Shown one piece after another: positions 1-5,857 of a stretch of 5,967 nt of DNA. Origin of the DNA: an uncultured Selenomonadaceae bacterium (GTDB taxonomy: Bacteria; Bacillota; Negativicutes; Selenomonadales; Selenomonadaceae). Position 1 is the stretch's first letter, and each line of letters opens with the position of its first letter. A model generated the notes under the pieces. That model made no database searches and was not told the DNA's origin. It worked only from the letters and a program-made list of their open reading frames with translations. A program made the translations under genes and the position numbers. The stretch lies in NCBI GenBank assembly GCA_945637225.1, contig CALZDE010000132.1:1-5967 (forward strand). Reading direction: 5' to 3'.

Positions 1-299
1 TATACATTAAATATTATTATTCTATCGTTAAATTCATCATATCATTTATTTTATATTGAACTCTTTTCTTTATAGTTATAAGTTATTATTATTTTATAAC
101 AAAATCGCTGATAAATCAAGCGCATTTTATTAACAGTCTATTCGAAGTTCCTTGATTTCTCTTGAAAGACTTCATTTTGTTTTCTTGTTCCTTTTACGAT
201 GATACGGAAATGTATTACATGGATTTTATATTTTACAAAACTTTTTTGCAGGAATTTGCTTTGTTACAGAGAATAGATATAAAGGTAGATATGTTTCTA
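1..299. other. AT-rich non-coding region upstream of the metNIQ promoter
   Basis: No convincing gene is visible on either strand. The DNA is very AT-rich, with many short stop-interrupted frames. It contains an imperfect hairpin at about 101-128 (CGCTGA at 106-111 pairing with TC plus AGCG at 116-122, one bulged A, flanked by AAAAT and ATTTT), which might be a weak terminator for a neighbouring transcript. An inverted repeat GTTATAA/TTATAAC lies at 75-81 and 94-100. A 19-codon frame on the minus strand (175 down to 116) has a purine-rich AAAGGAA stretch upstream, but the spacing is long (12 nt) and it has no recognisable product. No S-box or T-box core motif was seen. The region is probably the spacer between metN and a gene beyond the left edge. 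Confidence 0.6.
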
Positions 300-328
300 T
301 TGACAAGCACCTTATTATATGTTAACAT
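300..328 (+). promoter_or_regulatory. Sigma-A-type promoter of metNIQ
   Basis: A perfect -35 hexamer TTGACA (300-305) is followed after 17 bp by TAACAT (323-328) as the -10 element. A TG dinucleotide at 320-321 makes it an extended -10. Transcription should begin near 335, giving a leader of roughly 75 nt before the TTG start of metN. The -10 element lies inside an 18-bp perfect palindrome, so promoter use is likely to be blocked when that site is occupied. A second TATAAT at 337-342 has no acceptable -35 at the right distance and is less likely to be the main -10. Confidence 0.75.
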
Positions 329-341
329 ATAAAACATATAA
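315..341 (+). promoter_or_regulatory. Putative operator: three abutting 9-bp half-sites over the metN -10 region
   Basis: Positions 315-332 read TTATATGTTAACATATAA, a perfect 18-bp palindrome centred between 323 and 324. The right half, AACATATAA (324-332), is repeated exactly and without a gap at 333-341. The block is therefore one inverted plus two direct copies of a 9-mer. It covers part of the promoter spacer, the whole -10 and the predicted transcription start. This geometry fits a dimeric repressor that sterically blocks RNA polymerase, perhaps with an extra half-site for cooperative binding. The regulator is not in the window. AT-rich DNA makes short palindromes common, but an exact 18-bp palindrome plus an exact third copy is well beyond typical chance. 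Confidence 0.6.
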
Positions 342-352
342 TAAAGATATGC
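336..352 (+). repeat. 17-bp motif shared with the right edge (copy 1)
   Basis: ATATAATAAAGATATGC here matches 5881-5897 at 16 of 17 positions (A to G at one site). It begins within the third 9-mer of the metN operator cluster and ends in the second palindrome. In the second copy the TATAAT is placed as a -10 box. The shared stretch may be a -10 plus initially transcribed region, or part of a common regulatory site. Confidence 0.4.
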
Positions 353-364
353 TTTATTAAAGCA
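350..364. promoter_or_regulatory. Second palindrome in the metN leader (possible operator)
   Basis: TGCTTTA (350-356) and TAAAGCA (358-364) are perfect inverted repeats around a single T. As RNA a one-nucleotide loop cannot close, so only a short four- or five-pair hairpin would form, with no U-tract after it, and a terminator is unlikely. As DNA it is a compact 15-bp palindrome just downstream of the predicted transcription start. It could be a binding site separate from the 9-mer cluster, or a chance palindrome in AT-rich sequence. Confidence 0.3.
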
Positions 365-380
365 CAAAATTTAAGTCATA

Positions 381-413
381 ATGAGTATGTATATTAGGGA
401 TGTGATGATTTGA
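381..413 (+). other. Short upstream reading frame overlapping the metN start
   Basis: An ATG at 381 opens a ten-codon frame (MSMYIRDVMI) that ends in TGA at 411-413, overlapping the TTG start codon of metN at 410-412. Three of the ten codons are Met. No good Shine-Dalgarno sequence precedes the ATG at 381. The inner GTG (402) and ATG (405) lie in the same frame, close to the AGGGA that serves metN. If translated, the ribosome would stop exactly at the metN start, allowing coupled re-initiation. It may equally be a chance frame. Confidence 0.25.
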
Positions 414-1468
414 TTAAGTTATCCCATATTGAAAAGGTTTATGACAGTCCTTCTGGTCCAGTAAAGGCACTTAAGGATATCAGCCTTCATATTAAAGAGG
501 GAGAAATATACGGTATTATCGGTCTGAGCGGTGCCGGCAAATCAACACTGGTAAGATGTATCAATCTTTTGGAGCGTCCAACCAGCGGTGAAGTCATTGT
601 AGATGGCAAGGACATGATGGCTCTTTCAAATTCAGAGCTTCGTGAGGCACGCAAGGATATAGGCATGATCTTCCAGCATTTCAACCTGCTTTCCTCAGCG
701 ACTGTTTTTGACAACATCGCTTTTCCACTGACTCTTGCAAATACTCCAAAGGAGAAAATCACTGCAAAGGTAACAGAACTGCTCGAATTAGTAGGGCTGG
801 CAGATAAGGCGGATAAATACCCTTCTCAGCTTTCCGGCGGTCAGAAACAGCGTGTAGGCATTGCCCGTGCTTTAGCAAGTGAGCCAAAGGTACTTCTCTG
901 TGATGAAGCGACCTCTGCTCTTGACCCTCAGACAACTAAGGCTATTCTTGAACTAATCAAGGACATAAATGAAAAGCTGAAGCTTACCGTAGTGGTTATT
1001 ACCCATGAAATGCAGGTTATCAAGGATATCTGTGATAAGGTAGCTGTCATCGAAAAGGGCTTAATTGCCGAAAACGGACCTGTTCTTGAAGTGTTTACCG
1101 ACCCTCAGAAGCCTATCACCAAGGAATTTATCAGCGTATTGCTCTCCAATGAGCTTCCTACCGGTATCGAGCCTGATGAGGTATTCAGCGAGCCTGCTCC
1201 TGACAGGATGACCATGTGCCGTATAACCTTTATCGGTGAGACTTCCAATACCCCTGTGGTATCAAGGATAATAAAAAAATTCGACCTCGACCTCAGCATT
1301 CTCTCAGGCAGTATCGACCACATCAAAAACACGCCTTTTGGACGTCTGACTGTCGGTATTGCCGGTGCACAGGAAAAGGTGGACAGAGTAATAAAATATC
1401 TGCAACGTCAAAATCTGAAAGTGGAGGTGCTAGGCTATGTTCGAAGATATGATACCTCTGCTGACTAA
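410..1468 (+). CDS. metN: Methionine ABC importer ATP-binding protein MetN
   Basis: This cytoplasmic ATPase subunit powers uptake of methionine (L-Met, often also D-Met and oxidised Met) through the MetNIQ type I importer. The ABC domain spans about residues 1-245: Walker A GLSGAGKST (38-46), Q-loop Gln89, signature LSGGQKQR (141-148), Walker B VLLCDEATSALD (161-172) with catalytic Glu166, and switch His199. A C-terminal NIL/ACT-like domain follows at about 268-344. In the MetN family it binds methionine and mediates trans-inhibition. The TTG start is chosen because the protein then begins MIKLS like E. coli MetN, with AGGGA (396-400) nine bases upstream; nearby ATG and GTG codons run into a stop. 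The protein has 352 residues against 343 in E. coli. Family members commonly end at KVEVLGYV, and the extra eight residues here come from the overlap into metI. Confidence 0.96.
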   Translation: MIKLSHIEKVYDSPSGPVKALKDISLHIKEGEIYGIIGLSGAGKSTLVRCINLLERPTSGEVIVDGKDMMALSNSELREARKDIGMIFQHFNLLSSATVFDNIAFPLTLANTPKEKITAKVTELLELVGLADKADKYPSQLSGGQKQRVGIARALASEPKVLLCDEATSALDPQTTKAILELIKDINEKLKLTVVVITHEMQVIKDICDKVAVIEKGLIAENGPVLEVFTDPQKPITKEFISVLLSNELPTGIEPDEVFSEPAPDRMTMCRITFIGETSNTPVVSRIIKKFDLDLSILSGSIDHIKNTPFGRLTVGIAGAQEKVDRVIKYLQRQNLKVEVLGYVRRYDTSAD

Positions 1469-2090
1469 GGCATTAGGCGAAACAGTTTATATGGTGGCTG
1501 TATCCATGATAATAGCTACCATAATAGGTGTTCCTGTAGGTGTATTGCTCCATGTCACCACCAAGGGACAGATTTTAGAAAGTCCAATACTGAATAAGGT
1601 ACTAAGTTCCGTTATAAATGCGGTACGTTCCATTCCTTTCATTATATTGCTGGTAGCTATCATACCTTTTACCAGATTGGTTGTCGGTTCTTCCATCGGT
1701 ACAACTGCGGCTATGGTTCCTCTTGTAATTGCTTCCATTCCATTCATTGGCAGACAGGTAGAAACCTCACTCAGAGAGGTTCCAGAGGGTATTGTAGAGG
1801 CGGCTCAGTCCATGGGAGCTACCCCAATGCAGATTATCAGCAGGGTGCTTTTGCCAGAGGCTATGCCAAACATCGTAGCACAGCTCACAACAGTAGTAAT
1901 TGCCCTTGTAGGTGAGTCCGCAATGGCAGGTGCAGTAGGCGGTGGTGGTCTTGGTGACCTTGCTATCCGCTATGGCTATCAGAGATTCCGCCCAGAGATT
2001 ATGCTGGCAACAGTAGTAATTCTCATAATTATGGTTCAGTTAGTTCAGTTCGCTGGCAATAAGCTGGCGGCAAAACTCAATAAAAAATAA
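1437..2090 (+). CDS. metI: Methionine ABC importer permease MetI
   Basis: MetI is the inner-membrane subunit of the methionine importer; two copies form the translocation path and dock onto the MetN dimer. The 217-residue length equals that of E. coli MetI. About five hydrophobic segments are visible (roughly residues 15-40, 62-80, 85-103, 148-170 and 187-207). The EAA coupling motif that contacts the ATPase is clear at 121-146, beginning EAAQSMGATP and ending LLPEAMPNI. A glycine-rich turn GAVGGGGLGDLAIRYGYQRF follows at 165-184, a hallmark of MetI-type permeases. The start overlaps the end of metN by 32 bp. Its Shine-Dalgarno GGAGGTG (about 1422-1428) lies within the metN codons for VEV, so translation of the two is probably coupled. 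Confidence 0.96.
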   Translation: MFEDMIPLLTKALGETVYMVAVSMIIATIIGVPVGVLLHVTTKGQILESPILNKVLSSVINAVRSIPFIILLVAIIPFTRLVVGSSIGTTAAMVPLVIASIPFIGRQVETSLREVPEGIVEAAQSMGATPMQIISRVLLPEAMPNIVAQLTTVVIALVGESAMAGAVGGGGLGDLAIRYGYQRFRPEIMLATVVILIIMVQLVQFAGNKLAAKLNKK

Positions 2091-2095
2091 AAAGT

Positions 2096-2101
2096 AGGAG
2101 G
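2096..2101 (+). promoter_or_regulatory. Ribosome binding site of metQ
   Basis: A consensus AGGAGG sits eight bases before the metQ ATG at 2110, in the 19-bp gap after metI. It is stronger than the metN site (AGGGA with a TTG start). This fits the need for more receptor than transporter in binding-protein-dependent importers; that reading is inferred from the sites alone. Confidence 0.85.
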
Positions 2102-2109
2102 AAGATTTC

Positions 2110-2925
2110 ATGAAAAAGCTTTTGACAATTCTTGCGGCTATTATGGTTGCTACACTGGCTCTCGTTGGCTGTGGCGGCAATCAGGAGGCAGCAAAGCAGG
2201 ATGCTAAGGTATTGAAGGTCGGCGCAACTCCAGTTCCTCATGCAGAAGTTCTTGAGCAGATTAAGGACGACTTAAAGAAGGACGGCATTGAACTGCAGAT
2301 TGTAGAGTTCAGCGATTATGTTCAGCCAAACTTAGCTACCAACGATAAGGAATTAGACGCTAACTACTTCCAGCATCAGCCATACCTCGATGATTTCGTA
2401 AAGGAACATCCAGAGGTAAAGCTGGTAAGTGCTGGCGGTATTCACATCGAGCCAATGGGCGTTTACTCCAAGAAGGTTAAGGACTTAAAGGAATTAGCAG
2501 ATGGTGCAACCGTAGCTATTCCTAACGACCCAACCAACGGTGGCCGTTCCCTGCTTCTCTTAGCTAAGGCAGGCCTTATCACCTTAAAGGATGGCGTAGG
2601 CATTACCGCAACCGTTCAGGATATTGCTGCCAATCCAAAGAACCTGAAGTTCCAGGAATTAGAAGCTGCACAGGTACCACGTACCTTAGATGATGTTGAT
2701 GCAGCAGTTATCAATTCCAACTTTGCAATGCAGGTTCAGCTGAACCCAACTAAGGATACTCTTTTCCAGGAGGGTGCTGAGTCCCCATACGTAAACATCG
2801 TAGCAGTTCGTGCTGGTGATGAGAACCGTCCAGAAATTCAGGCTCTCATTAAGGCTTTAAAGAGCGAGAAGGTAAAGAAGTTCATTGAGGAACAGTACAA
2901 GGGCGCAGTAGTAGCTACCTTCTGA
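2110..2925 (+). CDS. metQ: Methionine-binding lipoprotein MetQ (NlpA family)
   Basis: MetQ is the substrate receptor of the importer; it captures methionine outside the cytoplasmic membrane and delivers it to MetI. The N-terminus is a lipoprotein signal: MKK, a hydrophobic stretch (4-19) and lipobox LVGC with Cys21 as the lipidated residue. The mature 250-residue part is a periplasmic-binding-protein type 2 fold of the NLPA family. Conserved blocks match E. coli MetQ: FSDYVQPN (67-74), DANYFQHQPYLD (83-94), VAIPNDPTNGGRSLLLL (135-151), NPKNLKFQELEA (175-186), AVINSNFA (199-206) and SPYVNIV (225-231). These include the aromatic, His, Arg and Asn residues that line the methionine pocket in the family. 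Length (271) is normal. It is the last gene of the operon, followed by a terminator. A different methionine-like ligand within the NlpA family cannot be excluded, but linkage to metN with a NIL domain makes methionine very likely. Confidence 0.95.
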   Translation: MKKLLTILAAIMVATLALVGCGGNQEAAKQDAKVLKVGATPVPHAEVLEQIKDDLKKDGIELQIVEFSDYVQPNLATNDKELDANYFQHQPYLDDFVKEHPEVKLVSAGGIHIEPMGVYSKKVKDLKELADGATVAIPNDPTNGGRSLLLLAKAGLITLKDGVGITATVQDIAANPKNLKFQELEAAQVPRTLDDVDAAVINSNFAMQVQLNPTKDTLFQEGAESPYVNIVAVRAGDENRPEIQALIKALKSEKVKKFIEEQYKGAVVATF

Positions 2926-2967
2926 TTTTCAATAAACAACTAAAAAATAATACCATATTTAATACTA

Positions 2968-3001
2968 AAAGACCGCACTAGAATTAACTAATGCGGTCTT
3001 T
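2968..3001. terminator. Bidirectional rho-independent terminator between metQ and pgi
   Basis: AAAGACCGCA (2968-2977) and TGCGGTCTTT (2992-3001) form a perfect 10-bp stem. A further TAG/CTA pairing (2979-2981 with 2988-2990) past one mismatch leaves an AATTAA loop. U-rich ends occur on both strands: TCTTTATTTATT on the plus side and TCTTTTAGTATT on the minus side. It lies 42 bp after metQ and 26 bp after the end of pgi, so it probably ends both converging transcripts. Confidence 0.9.
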
Positions 3002-3027
3002 ATTTATTGCGATAAACTAATTACTTT

Positions 3028-4611
3028 TTAGATTTCGAGCAGGTCGCTGTATACCTTCAGTGCACCCTCGGTGTCATGTGCTAATACCTTCTTAGCCAGT
3101 AACTTGCCGAGCTGTACGCCTTCCTGGTCGAAGCTGTTTACATTCCACAGGAAGCCCTGGAACATAATCTTGTTCTCGAAGTGAGCAAGCAGTGCACCCA
3201 GAGACTCAGGAGTCAGCTGATCGCCAATGATAATGCTGGAAGGACGGCCGCCCTTGAAGGACTTGTTCTTATTCTCGTCATCCTTGCCGCAAGCAAATGC
3301 AACAATCTGAGCTGCTACATTAGCGCAGAGCTTTTTCTGGCTGGTGCTGTCCTCGATAACAACATCCTTGCCCATCTGATTTTCCTTGAAGCCGATGAAC
3401 TGCATAGGAACAATATCAGTGCCCTGATGTAACAGCTGATAGAAGGAATGCTGACCATTGGTGCCTGGCTCGCCGAAGATGATAGGGCCAGTTACATAGT
3501 CAACAGGCTCACCAAAGCGGTTTACAGACTTACCATTGGACTCCATATCTGCCTGCTGGAGATGTGCAGGGAAACGGCTTAATGCCTGAGAATATGGCAG
3601 AACTGCAGTCTCAGGATAGCCCTGTACATTGCGCTCATATACACCGATCAGTGCATCAAGCATAGATGGGTTCTCGAAAATGCTCTCGTTGTTTGCTAAA
3701 TCATCAGATGCTGCAGCACCGTTGAGGATACGTGCAAATACCTCTGGGCCAAATGCCAGGGACAGAACAACGCCACCAACTGCGGAGCTTACAGAATAAC
3801 GGCCACCGATGAAGTCATCCATGAAGATAGCCTGCATGAATGCGGTGCTCTTAGCCATTGGAGAGGTCTCACTGGTAACAGCAATCATGTGCTTGGATGG
3901 GTCGAGATCTGCCTTTACTAAAGCATCTCTTACAAACTGCTCATTGGTCAGAGTCTCTAAGGTAGTACCAGACTTAGAAACAACAATGAACAGAGCATGT
4001 GCTAAGTCAGTAGTAGCTAAAACTGCAGAAGCATCATCAGGGTCAACGTTGCTGATGAACTTTGCATTCATCTTCAGAGTACCGTTTACACGAGCCCAGT
4101 TCTCCAGAGCGATATACAGAGCGCGAGGACCTAAGTCACTGCCGCCGATACCAATCTGAACAACAGTAGTGAAAGGCTCACCCTTCTCATTTGCGATTTC
4201 ACCAGCATGTACCTTGTTTGCAAAGTCTGCTGCCTTCTTCTGCTGCTCAACATAGAAAGCTCTCTTGTCTACACCGTCAACTACAACAGCATCCCCCTGC
4301 TGCTTACGAGCTAACTGATGGAGAACACGACGATTTTCACCAGTATTGATAATCGCACCGTTGCACAGTTCCTTGTACTTAGCTACCAGCTCAGCTTCCT
4401 TTGCTAAGTCTGCTAATACAGCCAGAACCTCATCATCAACCTGCTTAGCTGCATAGTTGAAAGACATACCCTCAGCCATTGGCACCTTGTACTCATTTAC
4501 ACGCTTTGCGCCATTTTCGCCAGCCATAGCAACCTTGATATCGACCTTGTTCTTCAGGGCCTTCAGGTTCTCAAATGCTGTGAGAGTATCCAAATTTTTC
4601 CATGCTACCAT
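3028..4611 (-). CDS. pgi: Glucose-6-phosphate isomerase
   Basis: This cytoplasmic enzyme interconverts glucose 6-phosphate and fructose 6-phosphate in glycolysis and gluconeogenesis. The 527-residue protein is full length for the long bacterial form (549 in E. coli). Visible motifs are GIGGSDLGPR (154-163), the phosphate-binding SKSGTT loop (212-217), PGI signature 1 DFIGGRYSVSSAVG (266-279) and signature 2 around FDQEGVQLGK (494-503). The catalytic set corresponding to E. coli Glu355, His386 and Lys514 is present as Glu357, His388 and Lys503. Signature 2 has Gln at 500 where Glu is usual. The ATG start is supported by AGGAGG (4619-4624) seven bases upstream. The gene is monocistronic, with its own promoter at about 4697-4705 and a terminator shared with metQ. 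Confidence 0.97.
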   Translation of the reverse strand: MVAWKNLDTLTAFENLKALKNKVDIKVAMAGENGAKRVNEYKVPMAEGMSFNYAAKQVDDEVLAVLADLAKEAELVAKYKELCNGAIINTGENRRVLHQLARKQQGDAVVVDGVDKRAFYVEQQKKAADFANKVHAGEIANEKGEPFTTVVQIGIGGSDLGPRALYIALENWARVNGTLKMNAKFISNVDPDDASAVLATTDLAHALFIVVSKSGTTLETLTNEQFVRDALVKADLDPSKHMIAVTSETSPMAKSTAFMQAIFMDDFIGGRYSVSSAVGGVVLSLAFGPEVFARILNGAAASDDLANNESIFENPSMLDALIGVYERNVQGYPETAVLPYSQALSRFPAHLQQADMESNGKSVNRFGEPVDYVTGPIIFGEPGTNGQHSFYQLLHQGTDIVPMQFIGFKENQMGKDVVIEDSTSQKKLCANVAAQIVAFACGKDDENKNKSFKGGRPSSIIIGDQLTPESLGALLAHFENKIMFQGFLWNVNSFDQEGVQLGKLLAKKVLAHDTEGALKVYSDLLEI

Positions 4612-4666
4612 ACCTTTTCCTCCTAAAATACCATAAATACTTAAATATATCTTGGGTGTTTATTTA

Positions 4667-4679
4667 TGTATTCTATACA
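4667..4679. promoter_or_regulatory. Short palindrome in the pgi leader
   Basis: TGTAT (4667-4671) and ATACA (4675-4679) are inverted repeats separated by TCT, just downstream of the predicted pgi transcription start. This could be a small operator, but five-base arms in AT-rich DNA easily arise by chance. Confidence 0.15.
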
Positions 4680-4696
4680 AAACAACTCTACTTTAC

Positions 4697-4705
4697 ATTA
4701 TAGCA
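4697..4705 (-). promoter_or_regulatory. Extended -10 promoter of pgi
   Basis: Read on the minus strand the site is TGCTATAAT: a perfect TATAAT (4697-4702) preceded by TGn (4703-4705). The -35 hexamer is poor (GTGTAT at 17 bp or TGTATT at 16 bp), as is common for extended -10 promoters. Transcription should start near 4690, giving a leader of about 79 nt before the pgi ATG at 4611. Confidence 0.65.
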
Positions 4706-4756
4706 CATTTATTAGAAAAATACACTAGAAAATTTCTTAATTCATATCAATGTATT

Positions 4757-4786
4757 AAAAAACCGCATCAGATTGGTGCGGTTTTC
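4757..4786 (-). terminator. Rho-independent terminator of the FliD-like gene
   Basis: AAAACCGCA (4759-4767) pairs with TGCGGTTTT (4777-4785). A T-G wobble and a C-G pair extend the stem inwards to a short loop. On the minus strand the stem is followed by a run of six T (4762-4757), a classical intrinsic terminator. It starts 26 bp after the stop codon of the leftward gene at 4812 and separates that transcript from the pgi promoter. Confidence 0.88.
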
Positions 4787-4811
4787 TATGAAACATTCTA
4801 AATTTTTAATT

Positions 4812-5705
4812 TTAGAAATACAGATTCAGCATACTGCCAATTCCTTCATACTTATTGGTAGCAGCTAAGGTATTTGCAGAATACAGCTTCTTGGTAGATT
4901 CAATATCACTGCCCATCATAGCGGAAATGCTTGGGAAAACCTTCTCCATCTGATTAGCGGCCTTGACAGCCTTGTTATCTGTACGGCGGGCTAAACCCTC
5001 TAAAACATAAGAGGCTGCACTGTTGTTATCGGTCAGTGCCTTGGAAAGCTTTTCAGTATCCACGCTGAGAGTGCCCTTATCGCCTACGGAAATACCCACC
5101 TTGCTCAAAGTATTGGCATAATACTTGTTATCACCGAAGGAATTTGCTAAGGAAGAAACTCGCTTGGAAACATCAGAATTCTTATTCAAAAATTCCTGAT
5201 TTTCATTGAATGCCTTGACGAAATTGCTGACATTCTTAACTACATTCTCCACATTCTTAGCTGTATCCTCATCATTAGCACCCTTTACGTAGAAGCCCTG
5301 ATTCTGCATTTTGGAGCTGGCTTCATTGAGGTCGTAAAGATTTGACGCATACTCAGCCTGGAACTGGGACTTTGTTTCACCGTAGCTCTTTATCAGGTCA
5401 TTGAGAGTATTGCGCTGGTTAATGATGGAATTAGCAAACTTCTGGCCTGCGGTATAGGCGTCCTTGATAGAAGAATAAATACTATCAGAGGTAGAATTAG
5501 CACCGCTGATAATGTTACTCAGGTTAGAGGACAATGTATAGGCAGGTGTACTTGAAGAAGTGCTATTAGAAGCATTCACCTTATCACTGTAAGTACCGCT
5601 AATTTTATTGATACTGCTTGCAGTACTATTAGCATTCATCTTGCCACTAGCCGCTAACTGAGCCAAAAGAGTATTGTTACTTGCAATTGAAGAAACACTT
5701 GACAT
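4812..5705 (-). CDS. FliD-like (flagellar cap-type) Ser/Asn-rich protein
   Basis: I do not recognise a specific gene. The start is set at ATG 5705 (297 residues, MSSVSSIASN) because GGAGGGGGTGA (5711-5721) lies five bases upstream. The in-frame ATG at 5723 overlaps that site and has none of its own. The protein has no signal peptide or membrane segment and no Cys or Trp. About 16% is Ser, concentrated in residues 1-80, which look disordered. A helical, probably coiled-coil region follows (about 74-135). Residues 150-240 resemble the C-terminal domain of FliD: VKNVSNFVKAFNE, then TLSKVGISVGDKGTLSVDTEKLSKAL (199-224). The coiled-coil tail usual in FliD is missing; the protein ends in MLNLYF. 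Lack of Cys and Trp and a Ser-rich N-terminus fit exported flagellar axial proteins. No other flagellar gene is nearby, and the promoter is sigma-A-like rather than sigma-28-like. It could be a divergent hook-associated protein or an exported protein of other function. Confidence 0.7.
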   Translation of the reverse strand: MSSVSSIASNNTLLAQLAASGKMNANSTASSINKISGTYSDKVNASNSTSSSTPAYTLSSNLSNIISGANSTSDSIYSSIKDAYTAGQKFANSIINQRNTLNDLIKSYGETKSQFQAEYASNLYDLNEASSKMQNQGFYVKGANDEDTAKNVENVVKNVSNFVKAFNENQEFLNKNSDVSKRVSSLANSFGDNKYYANTLSKVGISVGDKGTLSVDTEKLSKALTDNNSAASYVLEGLARRTDNKAVKAANQMEKVFPSISAMMGSDIESTKKLYSANTLAATNKYEGIGSMLNLYF

Positions 5706-5710
5706 ACTTG

Positions 5711-5721
5711 TCACCCCCTCC
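5711..5721 (-). promoter_or_regulatory. Ribosome binding site deciding the start of the FliD-like gene
   Basis: On the minus strand the sequence is GGAGGGGGTGA, nearly the full complement of the 16S rRNA 3' end, with five bases to the ATG at 5705. The alternative ATG at 5723 begins inside ATGGAGG, the ribosome binding site itself, and has only GAAAAATTCC-type sequence upstream on the coding complement. The shorter protein is therefore the right call. Confidence 0.85.
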
Positions 5722-5748
5722 ATAGGTCAAGAAAAATTCCTTTTCTTT

Positions 5749-5777
5749 AGTATACCTCACCAATGCCTATATTTCAA
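5749..5777 (-). promoter_or_regulatory. Sigma-A-type promoter of the FliD-like gene
   Basis: Minus-strand TTGAAA (5772-5777) and TATACT (5749-5754) are separated by exactly 17 bp, each one base from consensus. Transcription should begin near 5742, giving a leader of about 37 nt. No sigma-28 (FliA/SigD) type TAAA and GCCGATAA pair was seen. Housekeeping transcription is therefore more likely than late-flagellar control. Confidence 0.75.
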
Positions 5778-5857
5778 GTATTTCACGCAAATATTTTTCT
5801 TCTATTCAACATTCATTTTCCATACTCATAAGGTATTGGACAATAATTATATTAGTA

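Noticed and set aside
75..102. Leftward promoter-like TTGTTA-16-TATAAC on the minus strand, overlapping the GTTATAA/TTATAAC inverted repeat
   Set aside because: The sequence is extremely AT-rich, both boxes are mediocre, and no open frame with a ribosome binding site follows before the left edge.
116..175. 19-residue minus-strand frame (MKSFKRNQG...) followed by a hairpin-like sequence
   Set aside because: The purine-rich AAAGGAA is 12 nt from the ATG, the product is too short to recognise, and the following hairpin is imperfect. Not enough to call a gene.
3809..4159. Plus-strand 116-codon frame inside pgi
   Set aside because: It is a mirror frame of the strongly conserved pgi coding sequence and resembles no protein family that I recognise.
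4625..4690. Possible riboswitch in the pgi leader
   Set aside because: About 79 nt of AT-rich sequence with no stable hairpin, no U-tract and no recognised aptamer motif; only a five-base-arm palindrome is present.
5706..5723. Longer start for the FliD-like gene (MEGVTSMSS...)
   Set aside because: The upstream ATG overlaps the strong Shine-Dalgarno sequence that serves the ATG at 5705 and has no ribosome binding site of its own.
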